Assembly (NCBI GenBank): GCA_016926235.1
Contig: JAFGOZ010000547.1
Span: 1-64,000, forward strand
Direction of reading: 5' to 3'
Source: Bacteroidales bacterium
GTDB taxonomy: Bacteria; Bacteroidota; Bacteroidia; Bacteroidales; UBA10428
DNA: 64,000 nucleotides
Below, in pieces: positions 46,534 through 56,102 of the stretch. Each line of letters opens with the position of its first letter. Position 1 is the first letter of the stretch. The translations under genes and the position numbers were made by a program. A model generated the notes under the pieces. That model was given only the letters and a program-made list of their open reading frames with translations, did no database searches and was not told where the DNA came from.

Positions 46534-47307
46534 CTAATTTAATAGTTCTTCCAGAATTTCCTTTGCCTGTCCGGAAAAAGGACTATCCGAATAAGCCACT
46601 TCATCCATAACTTTTTGAGCTTTTTCATCCTCCCCAAGATAAACCAAAGTCATTCCATAATACCATTTTACCTCAAGGCCATATTCAAAATCCTTATTAT
46701 CTATCAGTGACTCGAAATAAGGCAGTGCTTTTTTAGGCTGATTATTATTCAAATAACTTAATCCCAGCAAAAACTGAAGATGCTCATTATCCTCTTGTGT
46801 TTGTTCCAGATCTTTGAATACACTAATAGCCTCCTTATATTCGTGTGCATCGTAATGGTCTGCACCAACTTTAAGTTCCTCAAACTGATCAGATGTAAAT
46901 TCACTAAATTGTGCAGGAACTTCCCCCCTGGTATGTATTGGATATTCATTCTGCCAGGGTTGAAAATGCTCTGCATATAGTTTAGGCTCAGAAGGTTTTC
47001 TAAGTAATAAAAACGCAATACTCAAGCCAAAAAGCACTATTACTGATGCTGCCAAAGCTGCCCATTTGGGGTAACTTGATCCCAATGATTTATCGGCCAT
47101 TACATCATCAATTTCCTTCAATCCGGTTTTGAACAATTCCTTACCAGCCTCCTTAATGCCCTCAACCATAATCCGGTATAACCTGAGTTCTTCCCTCATT
47201 TCAGGATTTTCCTCCAGCTCCTTTTCCATTTGTGTTTTTTCTGAAGCAGTCATTGAACCCTTCAGGTAAGCATCAAATTTTTCCATTATATGTAAATTTT
47301 CTTCCAT
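46534..47307 (-). CDS. Membrane anti-sigma-like protein with periplasmic TPR domain
   Basis: A 257-residue single-pass protein. The cytoplasmic N-terminus (1-80) is helical and charged (MTASEKTQMEKELEENPEMR), like Bacteroidota anti-sigma factors without a zinc site. One transmembrane helix lies at about 83-103 (ALAASVIVLFGLSIAFLLL). The periplasmic half (about 135-257) has TPR-like helices (GADHYDAHEYKEAISVFKDL and GLSYLNNNQPKKALPYFESL). I chose the ATG at 47307; an in-frame TTG lies 6 bases upstream. It follows the ECF sigma gene by 177 bases, the expected order for an anti-sigma partner. This role is inferred from topology and place. Confidence 0.75.
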   Translation of the reverse strand: MEENLHIMEKFDAYLKGSMTASEKTQMEKELEENPEMREELRLYRIMVEGIKEAGKELFKTGLKEIDDVMADKSLGSSYPKWAALAASVIVLFGLSIAFLLLRKPSEPKLYAEHFQPWQNEYPIHTRGEVPAQFSEFTSDQFEELKVGADHYDAHEYKEAISVFKDLEQTQEDNEHLQFLLGLSYLNNNQPKKALPYFESLIDNKDFEYGLEVKWYYGMTLVYLGEDEKAQKVMDEVAYSDSPFSGQAKEILEELLN

Positions 47308-47484
47308 AGGCAAAGGGTATTTGTCCGATTAATCTAATATTCCATTTCTTATCACAATAAAACATATCTCAAACCAAGTTTTTATAGGAACAACGGATTA
47401 TTGAATTGCTGAATTAATGGCATCATAATATGAAAATTATGTTTATAAAATAAATATCCATTTATCCATTTATCATCCATTTAT

Positions 47485-48054
47485 TCAAAAAACATTCTCC
47501 GCTTTATATCTCGTTTTTACCACACTCTCAAGCTTTTTAAAACATTTATATTTTTGAGTTTTCAATGAATCTACATTTTTATAGTCCAGGGTTTCCATAA
47601 GTTCCTCATAAGTATATCCTCTGAAGTAATAGTATGTAAGAAGCTGTATGCAAGTCTGATTTAATTCTGCAATACATTCTTTTACAATCATCTTCATCCT
47701 TTCTTCCTTTATGTAATCATTCCCATCACCCATTTCATCCTTTTGCCTTGTAAGGTTTATCTCAAATGTATCCTCATACCGGCTTCCCCTTTTGAACATA
47801 TTATTAATGATGTTACGTCCAATTTGAAATAAATATGTTTTTACATCTGAAGTAAATTTAACAAGGCTCCCATCCACAATATTTTTGTACATAATGGAAA
47901 AAGCTTCCTGGTACACCTCTTTACTATCCTCTGATTGCAGGTTGTACTTCTTGTAAGTAAATCCAATGAACTCATTTCTATACTTTTTATAGGTTTCAGT
48001 AATAATATCCTGGTTATTACATTTAAAACCTTCCAGTATTGCTTCTTTATTCAT
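47485..48054 (-). CDS. ECF-type RNA polymerase sigma factor
   Basis: A 189-residue sigma factor with region 2 (about 15-85: FTYKKYNLQSEDSKEVYQEAF with the -10 recognition segment following) and region 4 (about 125-180: YYYFRGYTYEELMETLDYKN with the HTH). The family directs polymerase to a small regulon and is held by a membrane anti-sigma factor; the next gene downstream fits. The CHAT gene lies 87 bases upstream in the same direction. ATG start at 48054. The regulon cannot be deduced here. Confidence 0.9.
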   Translation of the reverse strand: MNKEAILEGFKCNNQDIITETYKKYRNEFIGFTYKKYNLQSEDSKEVYQEAFSIMYKNIVDGSLVKFTSDVKTYLFQIGRNIINNMFKRGSRYEDTFEINLTRQKDEMGDGNDYIKEERMKMIVKECIAELNQTCIQLLTYYYFRGYTYEELMETLDYKNVDSLKTQKYKCFKKLESVVKTRYKAENVF

Positions 48055-48141
48055 TCATTATATGTTTTCATTTCGCACCTGAAAATAATAAATTTTCATC
48101 GAAATGAACGTTATTTTTTTAATAAAGAACTGAATAACACA

Positions 48142-51100
48142 TTATTTCCAGCTACCTACTAATAAGAATGGCGCCCAAAAATAGGGATGATTGTACTTCT
48201 CATCCATTGCCATATCTACCTGGGCTTTATGCAACGCATCGACTGTTTCCATTGTTTTGAGGTTCGCGTAAAATTTCCCCATTAATATACTGGTAGCTTT
48301 ATCATCCACACTCCACAGTGATGCTATAACACTTGGAACTCCGGCTTGTAAAAAAGCAGAGGCTGTAGTAATCGGCCATCCCTCCATTAATTCCATGGGT
48401 ACAGCAGTTTCACAAGCTGATAAAGTCACAAGTTTACAATTTTCAATACTCCTAAGACCAAATACTTCATCAATTCTAAGTTTCCCATCGTCGCCTGATT
48501 CAGGATCGGCTGCCAACACTATAAATGAATTATCATAATCATTGTAATCAAGCACACCATGAGTAGCAAAATGGAGTATATTATAGCATGATGTATTCCC
48601 AAACACATTTTTACGGGTAGCCTGATCCTCTATCAGAACAATTGCATTGTCAAATATTTTCTCAATGGTTTTTACTTCCACTTCGGCATAAGGCAACGAA
48701 TTATCGGCATTTCCGATGGCAAGCATATCAGGACAATTTTCGTCGGGATAAAATACATTAGTCAGATAACTCAACCTGTTTGTATAAAATATGGAGTACT
48801 TACTCACCAGATAAGAATATTTGTCATCCTTTCCTTGTTTAATTAATATCTGAAAAGGCAAATAATAAAGCATTCCGTTGGGTATGATCGCCAATCGCTG
48901 CTTCGTCGACAATTCTTCTTCTACCGGGGCTATCAACAAATTGTATAATTCTGAGGATAATTGGATAAAATAATCCTTTCGTATTGTATTCTGTCCGTCT
49001 TCATGTGCAACCACATTGGCCCCTCTTACAGAAACATCAATTGCACCAGTGAATGAAGGAGTTTTAATCATATTGTACAAATCTACAATCTGTTGCTCTA
49101 CTTCTTTTTTATCTACATCAATTACTTTAGCAAACACTGAATCAGATGTCCCAACGAATATATAGAGGTTTTTTTCAGAAAGCAGGTAGAGAAGCACAGC
49201 CATATCATTCGGTATATTTCGCTTTTGTGCTTTAAAATCCATTGGATTTTCGCTCATTGTAAAGTAATTACGCAAAGATGGTTCCTGCTGAACAACATCA
49301 TTTATAAAGTTCCTGTAATCATTTTGTGTAATAGTTTTAATCTGTTCAAGTTTGATTATCAATTCAGCACTTTGTTCCACTTGGGGTTTTGCCTTTTCTT
49401 TCTCAATTTCCTGGTTCAGGGTCTCTATCTTAGTTTTATATTCCTTATCAGTTGATATATATTGATTTTTTGTACTGTCTGCAAATGCGACATTCATGTT
49501 TCTGAATTTACTCCGAAGACTTTCGTTATTTCCTTTTTCAAGGTATTTCAGAGCCCCTTCAATATCTCCTTTTTCCATGAGCATTTGAACCATTAGTTCA
49601 TATACTTTACTAACAATATCAACAGATGTAAATAATTTAACAGCCTCCTCACCTCCTATTATTTTATTCTTGAGATATTCCAATGTTTCAATAGATTCCT
49701 CAAGTGTTACAATAGCTGAATCAATCATACCCTGGTTACGATATATGTCGGAAAGCAAATACAATGGTTCCCATAAAATCTTTTTAGTACCCATAGTTCT
49801 TACTATCGATATCCCATTATCAAGATGATTTTTAGCCTGTTTAAAATTTGCCTTTTTAATAAAATACCTGCCAAAAAGAATATGAAGTTCTGCAAGTGCT
49901 CCTTTTTCATTCGATCCAAATAATAACTGCGAAGTAGCCTCCAGATTTTCCAGGGCCTGCGGTAAATTGTCTTCTTCGAGATATAATCGGGCCATAATTA
50001 AGCGAGTAGAAGCCTGATAGCTTACATTTCCAGTTTCTGTGCACATTTTTAGCGATTTATCGAGATAAATATGAGCGCTATCATACATTTTTTTATAATA
50101 GTAAATCTCACCTATATTGGCATTGATCAACGACATAAAATCCTTATCCTGGTAAGTAGTTTCAACCAGATGCAGTGCATTCTTGAAATACTTCAGTGCT
50201 TTATCAAAATCACCCATGGAGAAATAAATAACTCCAATGTTGTTAATAGGTGTTGCACTTGATTCGGGCCCGCTGATCGTTTTGTAAATGCTGTCACCCT
50301 TTTCATAATACCGAATAGCAGTTTTATATTCCCCCATTACATTGTAAATATTCCCCATATTCAGATATGAGCCTGCAACGCCCCATAGATTTTCTGCATC
50401 TTTACTTATTTCAAAACTTTTATTCTCTATTTCCAAAGATGCCGGATAATCTCCATATCTTCGTTTCAAATCACTAATAGCTGAAAGCGCTGATGACATG
50501 TTTATCCTGTCGTATCCTTGTTCAGCCAGTTTAAATGATTCATTAAAATACGACTCGGCTGTTTCGAACTCCCCCATACTTTCATAAGTAAATCCGATGT
50601 TGATAAGAGTTGATGCTTCAGTACTTTTATCTTCCAGGCTCTTATACTTAGCAAGTGCGGTTTCATAATAATACAAAGATGAGTCATATTGTCCGCTATT
50701 ATAATATAAATGCCCCAGAGACCTTTTGCAATAAGCAATATTTTCATCACTGTTGGTTTCGTAAGCCATTTGCATAGCCTGGCGAAAATAGTTTTCAGCC
50801 AATTCCAGCTTATAATTAGCTATTCTTTCAATCAATCCAATGTTAATGAGGTTATAAACCTGACCTGATTTATCTCCAATTTCCTTACGAATATCAAGAC
50901 TTTCTTCATAACATTTTTTTGCCTCATTATATTTTCTTTCATCATAATACGAGTTTCCCAGTTCGAAAAGATTATAGGCATAATTGTACTGATCTCCTAT
51001 TAATTTTGATACTTCAATTGATTTTTTATAGTATTGATTTGCCTGACTATGATCCTTCACAATATTATATGTCTCGGCAATATCAGCATAAATATCAGCC

Positions 51101-53268
51101 ACCTCTTTCTTCTCACCCAGTTCCTGGTAAATTGAAAGTGATTCCTTATAAAGATCTATGGCTTTTTGAGGTTCCCCACTATCCTTGTATAGTGCAGCCA
51201 GTTTACTTAATGAGTAGGCTTGACCAGCTTTGTTTCCTGATTCCCTTTTCAACGAAAGGGCCAGATTATGAGCTTCAATAGCTTTATCATATTCTCCCAG
51301 GGTCCAGTACATCTGGCCTACATTGGACAAAGAAAATCCTGCATCATTTTTTAATCCTAAGGAGATTTTAATATCGTAGGCTCTCTGGTACAAATCCAAT
51401 GCCTCTTTGGTATTATCTGTATTATATGCAATATTATCTAAGGCAGTGGCTTGTTTTGACAAATTACCATTTGCGAGATAATAATTATATTGCCTATAAA
51501 AATAATTTAAGGCTTCCTCTTTATTCCCTAGCTTTTCATATACTTTAGCAATCCAATAGTATAATCCTGCATTTGCATTCCTCCCTTCCTCTGAGTTAGC
51601 TAAATCATTCATATCAAAAGCTTGTGAAAAATATTCTAATGCTTTGGTATATTCTCCTTTAAAATAATACGCCTCACCCAGACCCAATAATGATATGGCT
51701 GTACTTGTATATAAAGATTCGGATGGATTTTTTCGCAGTTGAACCTGTTTTACCTCCATAGCTTTACTGTAATATAACAGGGAATTTTCATAATCGTCTA
51801 AATTCATGTATTGAAGCGCTATGTTATTATAACAATAACTGATACCCGTAGTATCATTACTCCTAACAAAGTAATTCAAAGCTTGAGTATACATTTCCAA
51901 AGCCAGCCTGTATTTTATATTATCACTTAATATCTCTGCTTTGTTGAATAATGCCCACCCAAAATTTACATCATCTTTGAGCAGGTTCGCAACTTTGATA
52001 ACCATTGCATTTAGTTCATAGGCTTTATCAAAATCAGCTTTATCAGAAAAATCATTTGCCTCACTTACCCAATCACTTAGAAACGAATTATCATATATAT
52101 CCTTCCTATGTAATTGCACCAGATTGCTGAATTCCTCATCTTCTGCATTTAGCAACCAATCCCGCAACTCATATGAACTTACCGGTGCATAATTAAAAAC
52201 CCATGTTGCAAATGTCTCATTTATTTTCCATGAATGCCCCATGTATTTACCCGGGAAACACTTTACGAATTGCATAAATGCATAAACATCCTCATTGCTT
52301 ACATTTTCCATGATTTCAACTAACGATTTTCCTGTATACCTTCCTGAATCGTAGGGCATTGACCATTCCGGATGAGATTCAAGGCTTTCCCTGAGCCATT
52401 CGGCTGTTTCCCGTATATCCTTCTTCATAATCCTTATGATATCTTTTTCAAGTTCAGGACTATCGTACCTTATTATGTGCCTTATATGATATATGGGTAT
52501 CTCATTCATATCCAAAAAGTCAATATTGCGAATTGCCAGTTCATATATTTCTCCGTTATAATCTAACTTCGGCAGCTTTGCCGGCAATTCCACCATATCT
52601 CCCTCATATACCCTGCTAATACCTTCCTCCGGATTCTTCAACCTGATTTTTACCCGGGTATGATTCATGATAACCTCCAAAACTTCAACTTTCCCTAATT
52701 CAAGATTTTCCCTGTCTGAATATATTTCAGAATAGCTTCCATATGCAGTTCCAATAGAATTATCAAAAATACCATCGTATTTTCCTGCCCCCAAAATAGC
52801 TATCACAGAATCTCCATGATCTTCCTCAATCGTTTCAATCCTAAAAGACATCCTTCTGTTTATTTTTAGCTCATCGTCATTCAATTTGAATGGATAATCC
52901 TCTAAAATTGAGTATTTATAATATGTTGACATCCATGGTATTAATGCATAAATTGAAGCGTAATCCCCGGCACTTCTAAAATACTTTAACGCAGTTTCAC
53001 ATAATATTGGAACATATTCCAGTGAATTTATTTCATAAGAACAATAGGCTAAAGATTGATAGCATTTACCTAATAATACCTCGTCAGGTATATCTTTGGC
53101 TTCCTCAATATTCATTGCTTTAATATAATAATCTACAGCCTTAGCGTACTTCTCCTTATTGTAATACTTATCAGCTTTTTCTTTCAATTCCACCGCGGTT
53201 GATTGAGAAAAACCCAATGGTAAGTTAATCATCAGTAAGCATATAATCAAAATTCTTTGTTTTCTCAT
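48142..53268 (-). CDS. Exported TPR-rich CHAT-domain (caspase-like) protein
   Basis: A 1708-residue protein. Signal peptide MRKQRILIICLLMINLPLGF, a unique N-terminal segment (about 25-420), about twenty TPR repeats over 420-1270 (for example YDKAIEAHNLALSLKRESGNK), a coiled-coil part and a C-terminal CHAT peptidase domain (about 1480-1708) with the catalytic dyad His1570 (FATHG) and Cys1619 (SACET). CHAT is a caspase-like fold (HetF-associated). The signal peptide would place it in the periplasm, unlike most CHAT defence proteins. I chose the ATG at 53268; the frame is open to 53301. The ECF sigma gene follows 87 bases downstream. Confidence 0.88.
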   Translation of the reverse strand: MRKQRILIICLLMINLPLGFSQSTAVELKEKADKYYNKEKYAKAVDYYIKAMNIEEAKDIPDEVLLGKCYQSLAYCSYEINSLEYVPILCETALKYFRSAGDYASIYALIPWMSTYYKYSILEDYPFKLNDDELKINRRMSFRIETIEEDHGDSVIAILGAGKYDGIFDNSIGTAYGSYSEIYSDRENLELGKVEVLEVIMNHTRVKIRLKNPEEGISRVYEGDMVELPAKLPKLDYNGEIYELAIRNIDFLDMNEIPIYHIRHIIRYDSPELEKDIIRIMKKDIRETAEWLRESLESHPEWSMPYDSGRYTGKSLVEIMENVSNEDVYAFMQFVKCFPGKYMGHSWKINETFATWVFNYAPVSSYELRDWLLNAEDEEFSNLVQLHRKDIYDNSFLSDWVSEANDFSDKADFDKAYELNAMVIKVANLLKDDVNFGWALFNKAEILSDNIKYRLALEMYTQALNYFVRSNDTTGISYCYNNIALQYMNLDDYENSLLYYSKAMEVKQVQLRKNPSESLYTSTAISLLGLGEAYYFKGEYTKALEYFSQAFDMNDLANSEEGRNANAGLYYWIAKVYEKLGNKEEALNYFYRQYNYYLANGNLSKQATALDNIAYNTDNTKEALDLYQRAYDIKISLGLKNDAGFSLSNVGQMYWTLGEYDKAIEAHNLALSLKRESGNKAGQAYSLSKLAALYKDSGEPQKAIDLYKESLSIYQELGEKKEVADIYADIAETYNIVKDHSQANQYYKKSIEVSKLIGDQYNYAYNLFELGNSYYDERKYNEAKKCYEESLDIRKEIGDKSGQVYNLINIGLIERIANYKLELAENYFRQAMQMAYETNSDENIAYCKRSLGHLYYNSGQYDSSLYYYETALAKYKSLEDKSTEASTLINIGFTYESMGEFETAESYFNESFKLAEQGYDRINMSSALSAISDLKRRYGDYPASLEIENKSFEISKDAENLWGVAGSYLNMGNIYNVMGEYKTAIRYYEKGDSIYKTISGPESSATPINNIGVIYFSMGDFDKALKYFKNALHLVETTYQDKDFMSLINANIGEIYYYKKMYDSAHIYLDKSLKMCTETGNVSYQASTRLIMARLYLEEDNLPQALENLEATSQLLFGSNEKGALAELHILFGRYFIKKANFKQAKNHLDNGISIVRTMGTKKILWEPLYLLSDIYRNQGMIDSAIVTLEESIETLEYLKNKIIGGEEAVKLFTSVDIVSKVYELMVQMLMEKGDIEGALKYLEKGNNESLRSKFRNMNVAFADSTKNQYISTDKEYKTKIETLNQEIEKEKAKPQVEQSAELIIKLEQIKTITQNDYRNFINDVVQQEPSLRNYFTMSENPMDFKAQKRNIPNDMAVLLYLLSEKNLYIFVGTSDSVFAKVIDVDKKEVEQQIVDLYNMIKTPSFTGAIDVSVRGANVVAHEDGQNTIRKDYFIQLSSELYNLLIAPVEEELSTKQRLAIIPNGMLYYLPFQILIKQGKDDKYSYLVSKYSIFYTNRLSYLTNVFYPDENCPDMLAIGNADNSLPYAEVEVKTIEKIFDNAIVLIEDQATRKNVFGNTSCYNILHFATHGVLDYNDYDNSFIVLAADPESGDDGKLRIDEVFGLRSIENCKLVTLSACETAVPMELMEGWPITTASAFLQAGVPSVIASLWSVDDKATSILMGKFYANLKTMETVDALHKAQVDMAMDEKYNHPYFWAPFLLVGSWK

Positions 53269-53429
53269 TTTCTGCAGATTTATTAATACAATGTACTCCA
53301 AGTTATGAAATTTTATTTACTTCTTTTTCTTAATATTAATAAATCTTTTTAAAGAAAGTAACCTTAAAAACTCAGGATAGTTTTATAAAAAAATATCACC
53401 TGCAAAAATACCCGGAAAACATTTGAATC

Positions 53430-53460
53430 TTGTTTTTCCATTGAAAAAATTGTATCTTAC
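53430..53460 (+). promoter_or_regulatory. Possible Bacteroidota-type promoter before the M43 protease gene
   Basis: TTG at 53430-53432, a 20-base spacer and TATCTTAC at 53453-53460; the -7 box keeps TAnnTT but lacks the final TG. It is 12 bases before the GTG start. Confidence 0.3.
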
Positions 53461-53472
53461 AATAAACGAATT

Positions 53473-56073
53473 GTGAATTTAGTGAAGAAGCTGATATTTC
53501 TTGTATTTATTGGCATTACCGATATTTTATATTCCCAGGAAAAAGAGATGCTACCTTGTGGGTTTACATCCTCTCTTATACCTGTTAATTACACAATCAA
53601 TCATGATTTTGCAGAATTTGCCAAAAACTTTTCGTTTAAAAAATTTGCTCCCGTACCAGATACCATACCTGTTAAACTTCACATCATCAGAAAAAGTGAT
53701 GGTACCGGACAAGAAGTTACACTAGCAGAACTTGATGCCGACCTTGAGGAAGTGAACAGTTATTTTATAAATGCCAATATAGTGTTTAAATATTGCGATG
53801 AAGTGGGATATATTGACAATTCTACATTTTATGATTTTGAATATGCTGATGATAACGGACCATTATATGGAACGTTTAGTGAACCTCATGCTGTGAATGT
53901 ATATATTGCTGGTTCTGTGAGTCTGTATGGAAATGGTGTAGGTGGTTTGGGGAGCGGCTTAGGATGGGAGTATGAAGGAATCACTATGGATCAATCCGTT
54001 ATAGGAAATGGCAAAACCTACACCCATGAGATGGGGCATGTATTTCATCTCTATCATACACATGGTAAATACAATTGGGAACTGACCGATTGTGACGGTG
54101 ATAATTGGGATGATCCTGTAATACCCGATGAAGTATGGTGTATGGGAGCATACCGTTTTGATAATAACATGGGTATGGACATTAATAGTGATGGTATACC
54201 TGATTGTATGCAAACAGGTGATGACATTTGTGATACCCCGGCAGAACCCAACCTTTCGGTGGATAGTCTTACGAGTGGTTGTACATATGTCGGGCATCAA
54301 ATAGATTACTATGGAGATTTGTTCCAACCCCTTGTCGGTAACATTATGTCTTATGGGCCAAACGCATGTTCAGATCATTTTTCGGCCGGACAATATGCCA
54401 AAATACGCTATGCATTTGAAACTTATGGACTGCATTTGCAATGCGGCTGTAATGATTTCAGCGAAAAAACTGTTACCAATAATGATGATAACGGTGTAGG
54501 TTCACTTAGATGGGCTTTGGAATGTGCTAACTGGCATAAAACGCCAGTAACTGTAAAATTTAATATCCCTACAAAATCATCAGTTATTACTTTACAAACC
54601 AGATTGCCATTGGTTAAAAAGAATGTTATAATTAACGGTACAACCCAGACTTCAGGAAATATTATTATTGATGGTTCTTTCCTTACAGAAGATGGAGACT
54701 ATGGTTTTTATATTTATGGTGACAGCATTGAAATAAATGGTATTACAATGCGTAATTTCCCAACATATGCTATTATGAACTATGATGGTTATGACAACTT
54801 TAAATTACAAAACTGCACTCTGGATAGTAATAAATATTTTGGACTTTACCTTCATAAATCGGAAAATTCACTACTTCATGGTAATACAATAATAAATAAT
54901 GAGATGGGAGGAATGTATTTAATAGAAAACTCAACAATTGAAATAACAGGCAATACCATAAGTAATAATCAATATAGTGGAATAAACCTTTCCAGTAATA
55001 ATTCGAACATTACGATTGGTCGTTCAGAAACAAACAATGCAAACACTATTACAGGGAATAAATTCTATGGCATTTTTATTCATGATTCATCCAACAATAT
55101 TAACATTTACAATAACTATATAGGCACCGATGCAAACAATACACCGGATACTGGTAATCATTATTATGGCATTGGTTTAGATAATTGCTTTGATATAACA
55201 ATAGGAGATGCAAGTAAAGGAAATGTTCTATGTGCTAACGGATATTTCGGTATTGGTATATACAATATGTCGCATCGCATAAAGATAGAGGGGAATTATA
55301 TTGGCACAAACAAAACAGCCTCCATCGCAATACCCAATGTATGGGATGGTATAAGGATAGATTCATCCTATGATATTACTATCGGAGGAAACAGCTTAGG
55401 AGACAGAAACATAATTGCAAATAACTACAGAGGCATAAAGATAATTGATCACTCGTTCAATTGTTTGATACAACTAAACAGTCTATTCTGTAACACCTAT
55501 GGTGAAAGCATTGAGGATGGATCAAATAATGATATGCTGGCGCCAGTAATAACTGCTATCCCGTCAAATTACATTGTTCAGGGAACAGGAACTCCTAAAT
55601 CCATAATCCGTATTTACAAGAGTAATGCTTCTTGCACAATATGTGAAGGAGAAGTATATATTGGAATGGGGTCTGGAGGAACAACATGGGAGGTTACCTC
55701 AACACTTCCGATAAACAACGACGATCAAATTACTGCGATAGCCTCAATTGATAATAATTCCTCTGTTTTCTCATCGTGCTTTATTGCATCTGGTTTACCA
55801 TATGTTGTTGATATTGAAGATAAGATACAACATAATATTTATATTTACCCAAATCCTGTTACATCTGGCGGCACATTACTTCTAAAAACGATAGAAAATG
55901 AAAAAATTACTATTGTTGAAATTTTAAGTACAACAGGTCAAAGAATAGTAGCTGTCAATAATAATAGTAATGAGGTAAGGATTAGTTTGCCTTCATTAGA
56001 TGCTGGCTCATATATTTTAAAGGCAAAATGTACAAACCTGAACTGGCATGAAGTATTAATTGTTCTTCCATAA
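53473..56073 (+). CDS. T9SS-secreted M43-family metalloprotease with beta-helix domain
   Basis: An 866-residue secreted protein. Signal peptide to about residue 22; a pappalysin/cytophagalysin-type catalytic domain (about 70-325) with the zinc site H185-E-M-G-H-V-F-H-L-Y-H195 (HExxHxxxxxH) and a Met-turn at Met292 (GNIMSYG); a right-handed beta-helix of NosD-like repeats (about 340-690); and a C-terminal T9SS sorting domain (IYPNPVTSGGTLLL). The start is GTG at 53473; a second GTG at 53482 is possible. It stands alone, divergent from the CHAT gene and convergent with the sensor kinase. Substrate unknown. Confidence 0.88.
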   Translation: MNLVKKLIFLVFIGITDILYSQEKEMLPCGFTSSLIPVNYTINHDFAEFAKNFSFKKFAPVPDTIPVKLHIIRKSDGTGQEVTLAELDADLEEVNSYFINANIVFKYCDEVGYIDNSTFYDFEYADDNGPLYGTFSEPHAVNVYIAGSVSLYGNGVGGLGSGLGWEYEGITMDQSVIGNGKTYTHEMGHVFHLYHTHGKYNWELTDCDGDNWDDPVIPDEVWCMGAYRFDNNMGMDINSDGIPDCMQTGDDICDTPAEPNLSVDSLTSGCTYVGHQIDYYGDLFQPLVGNIMSYGPNACSDHFSAGQYAKIRYAFETYGLHLQCGCNDFSEKTVTNNDDNGVGSLRWALECANWHKTPVTVKFNIPTKSSVITLQTRLPLVKKNVIINGTTQTSGNIIIDGSFLTEDGDYGFYIYGDSIEINGITMRNFPTYAIMNYDGYDNFKLQNCTLDSNKYFGLYLHKSENSLLHGNTIINNEMGGMYLIENSTIEITGNTISNNQYSGINLSSNNSNITIGRSETNNANTITGNKFYGIFIHDSSNNINIYNNYIGTDANNTPDTGNHYYGIGLDNCFDITIGDASKGNVLCANGYFGIGIYNMSHRIKIEGNYIGTNKTASIAIPNVWDGIRIDSSYDITIGGNSLGDRNIIANNYRGIKIIDHSFNCLIQLNSLFCNTYGESIEDGSNNDMLAPVITAIPSNYIVQGTGTPKSIIRIYKSNASCTICEGEVYIGMGSGGTTWEVTSTLPINNDDQITAIASIDNNSSVFSSCFIASGLPYVVDIEDKIQHNIYIYPNPVTSGGTLLLKTIENEKITIVEILSTTGQRIVAVNNNSNEVRISLPSLDAGSYILKAKCTNLNWHEVLIVLP

Positions 56074-56102
56074 ACCAGGATAGAAAAAAGAAACATATTT
56101 TT

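Noticed and set aside
48400..53000. Long near-repeats in DNA of the CHAT gene
   Set aside because: They are protein-level TPR repeats (34-residue period), too diverged at base level to be recombination-type repeats.
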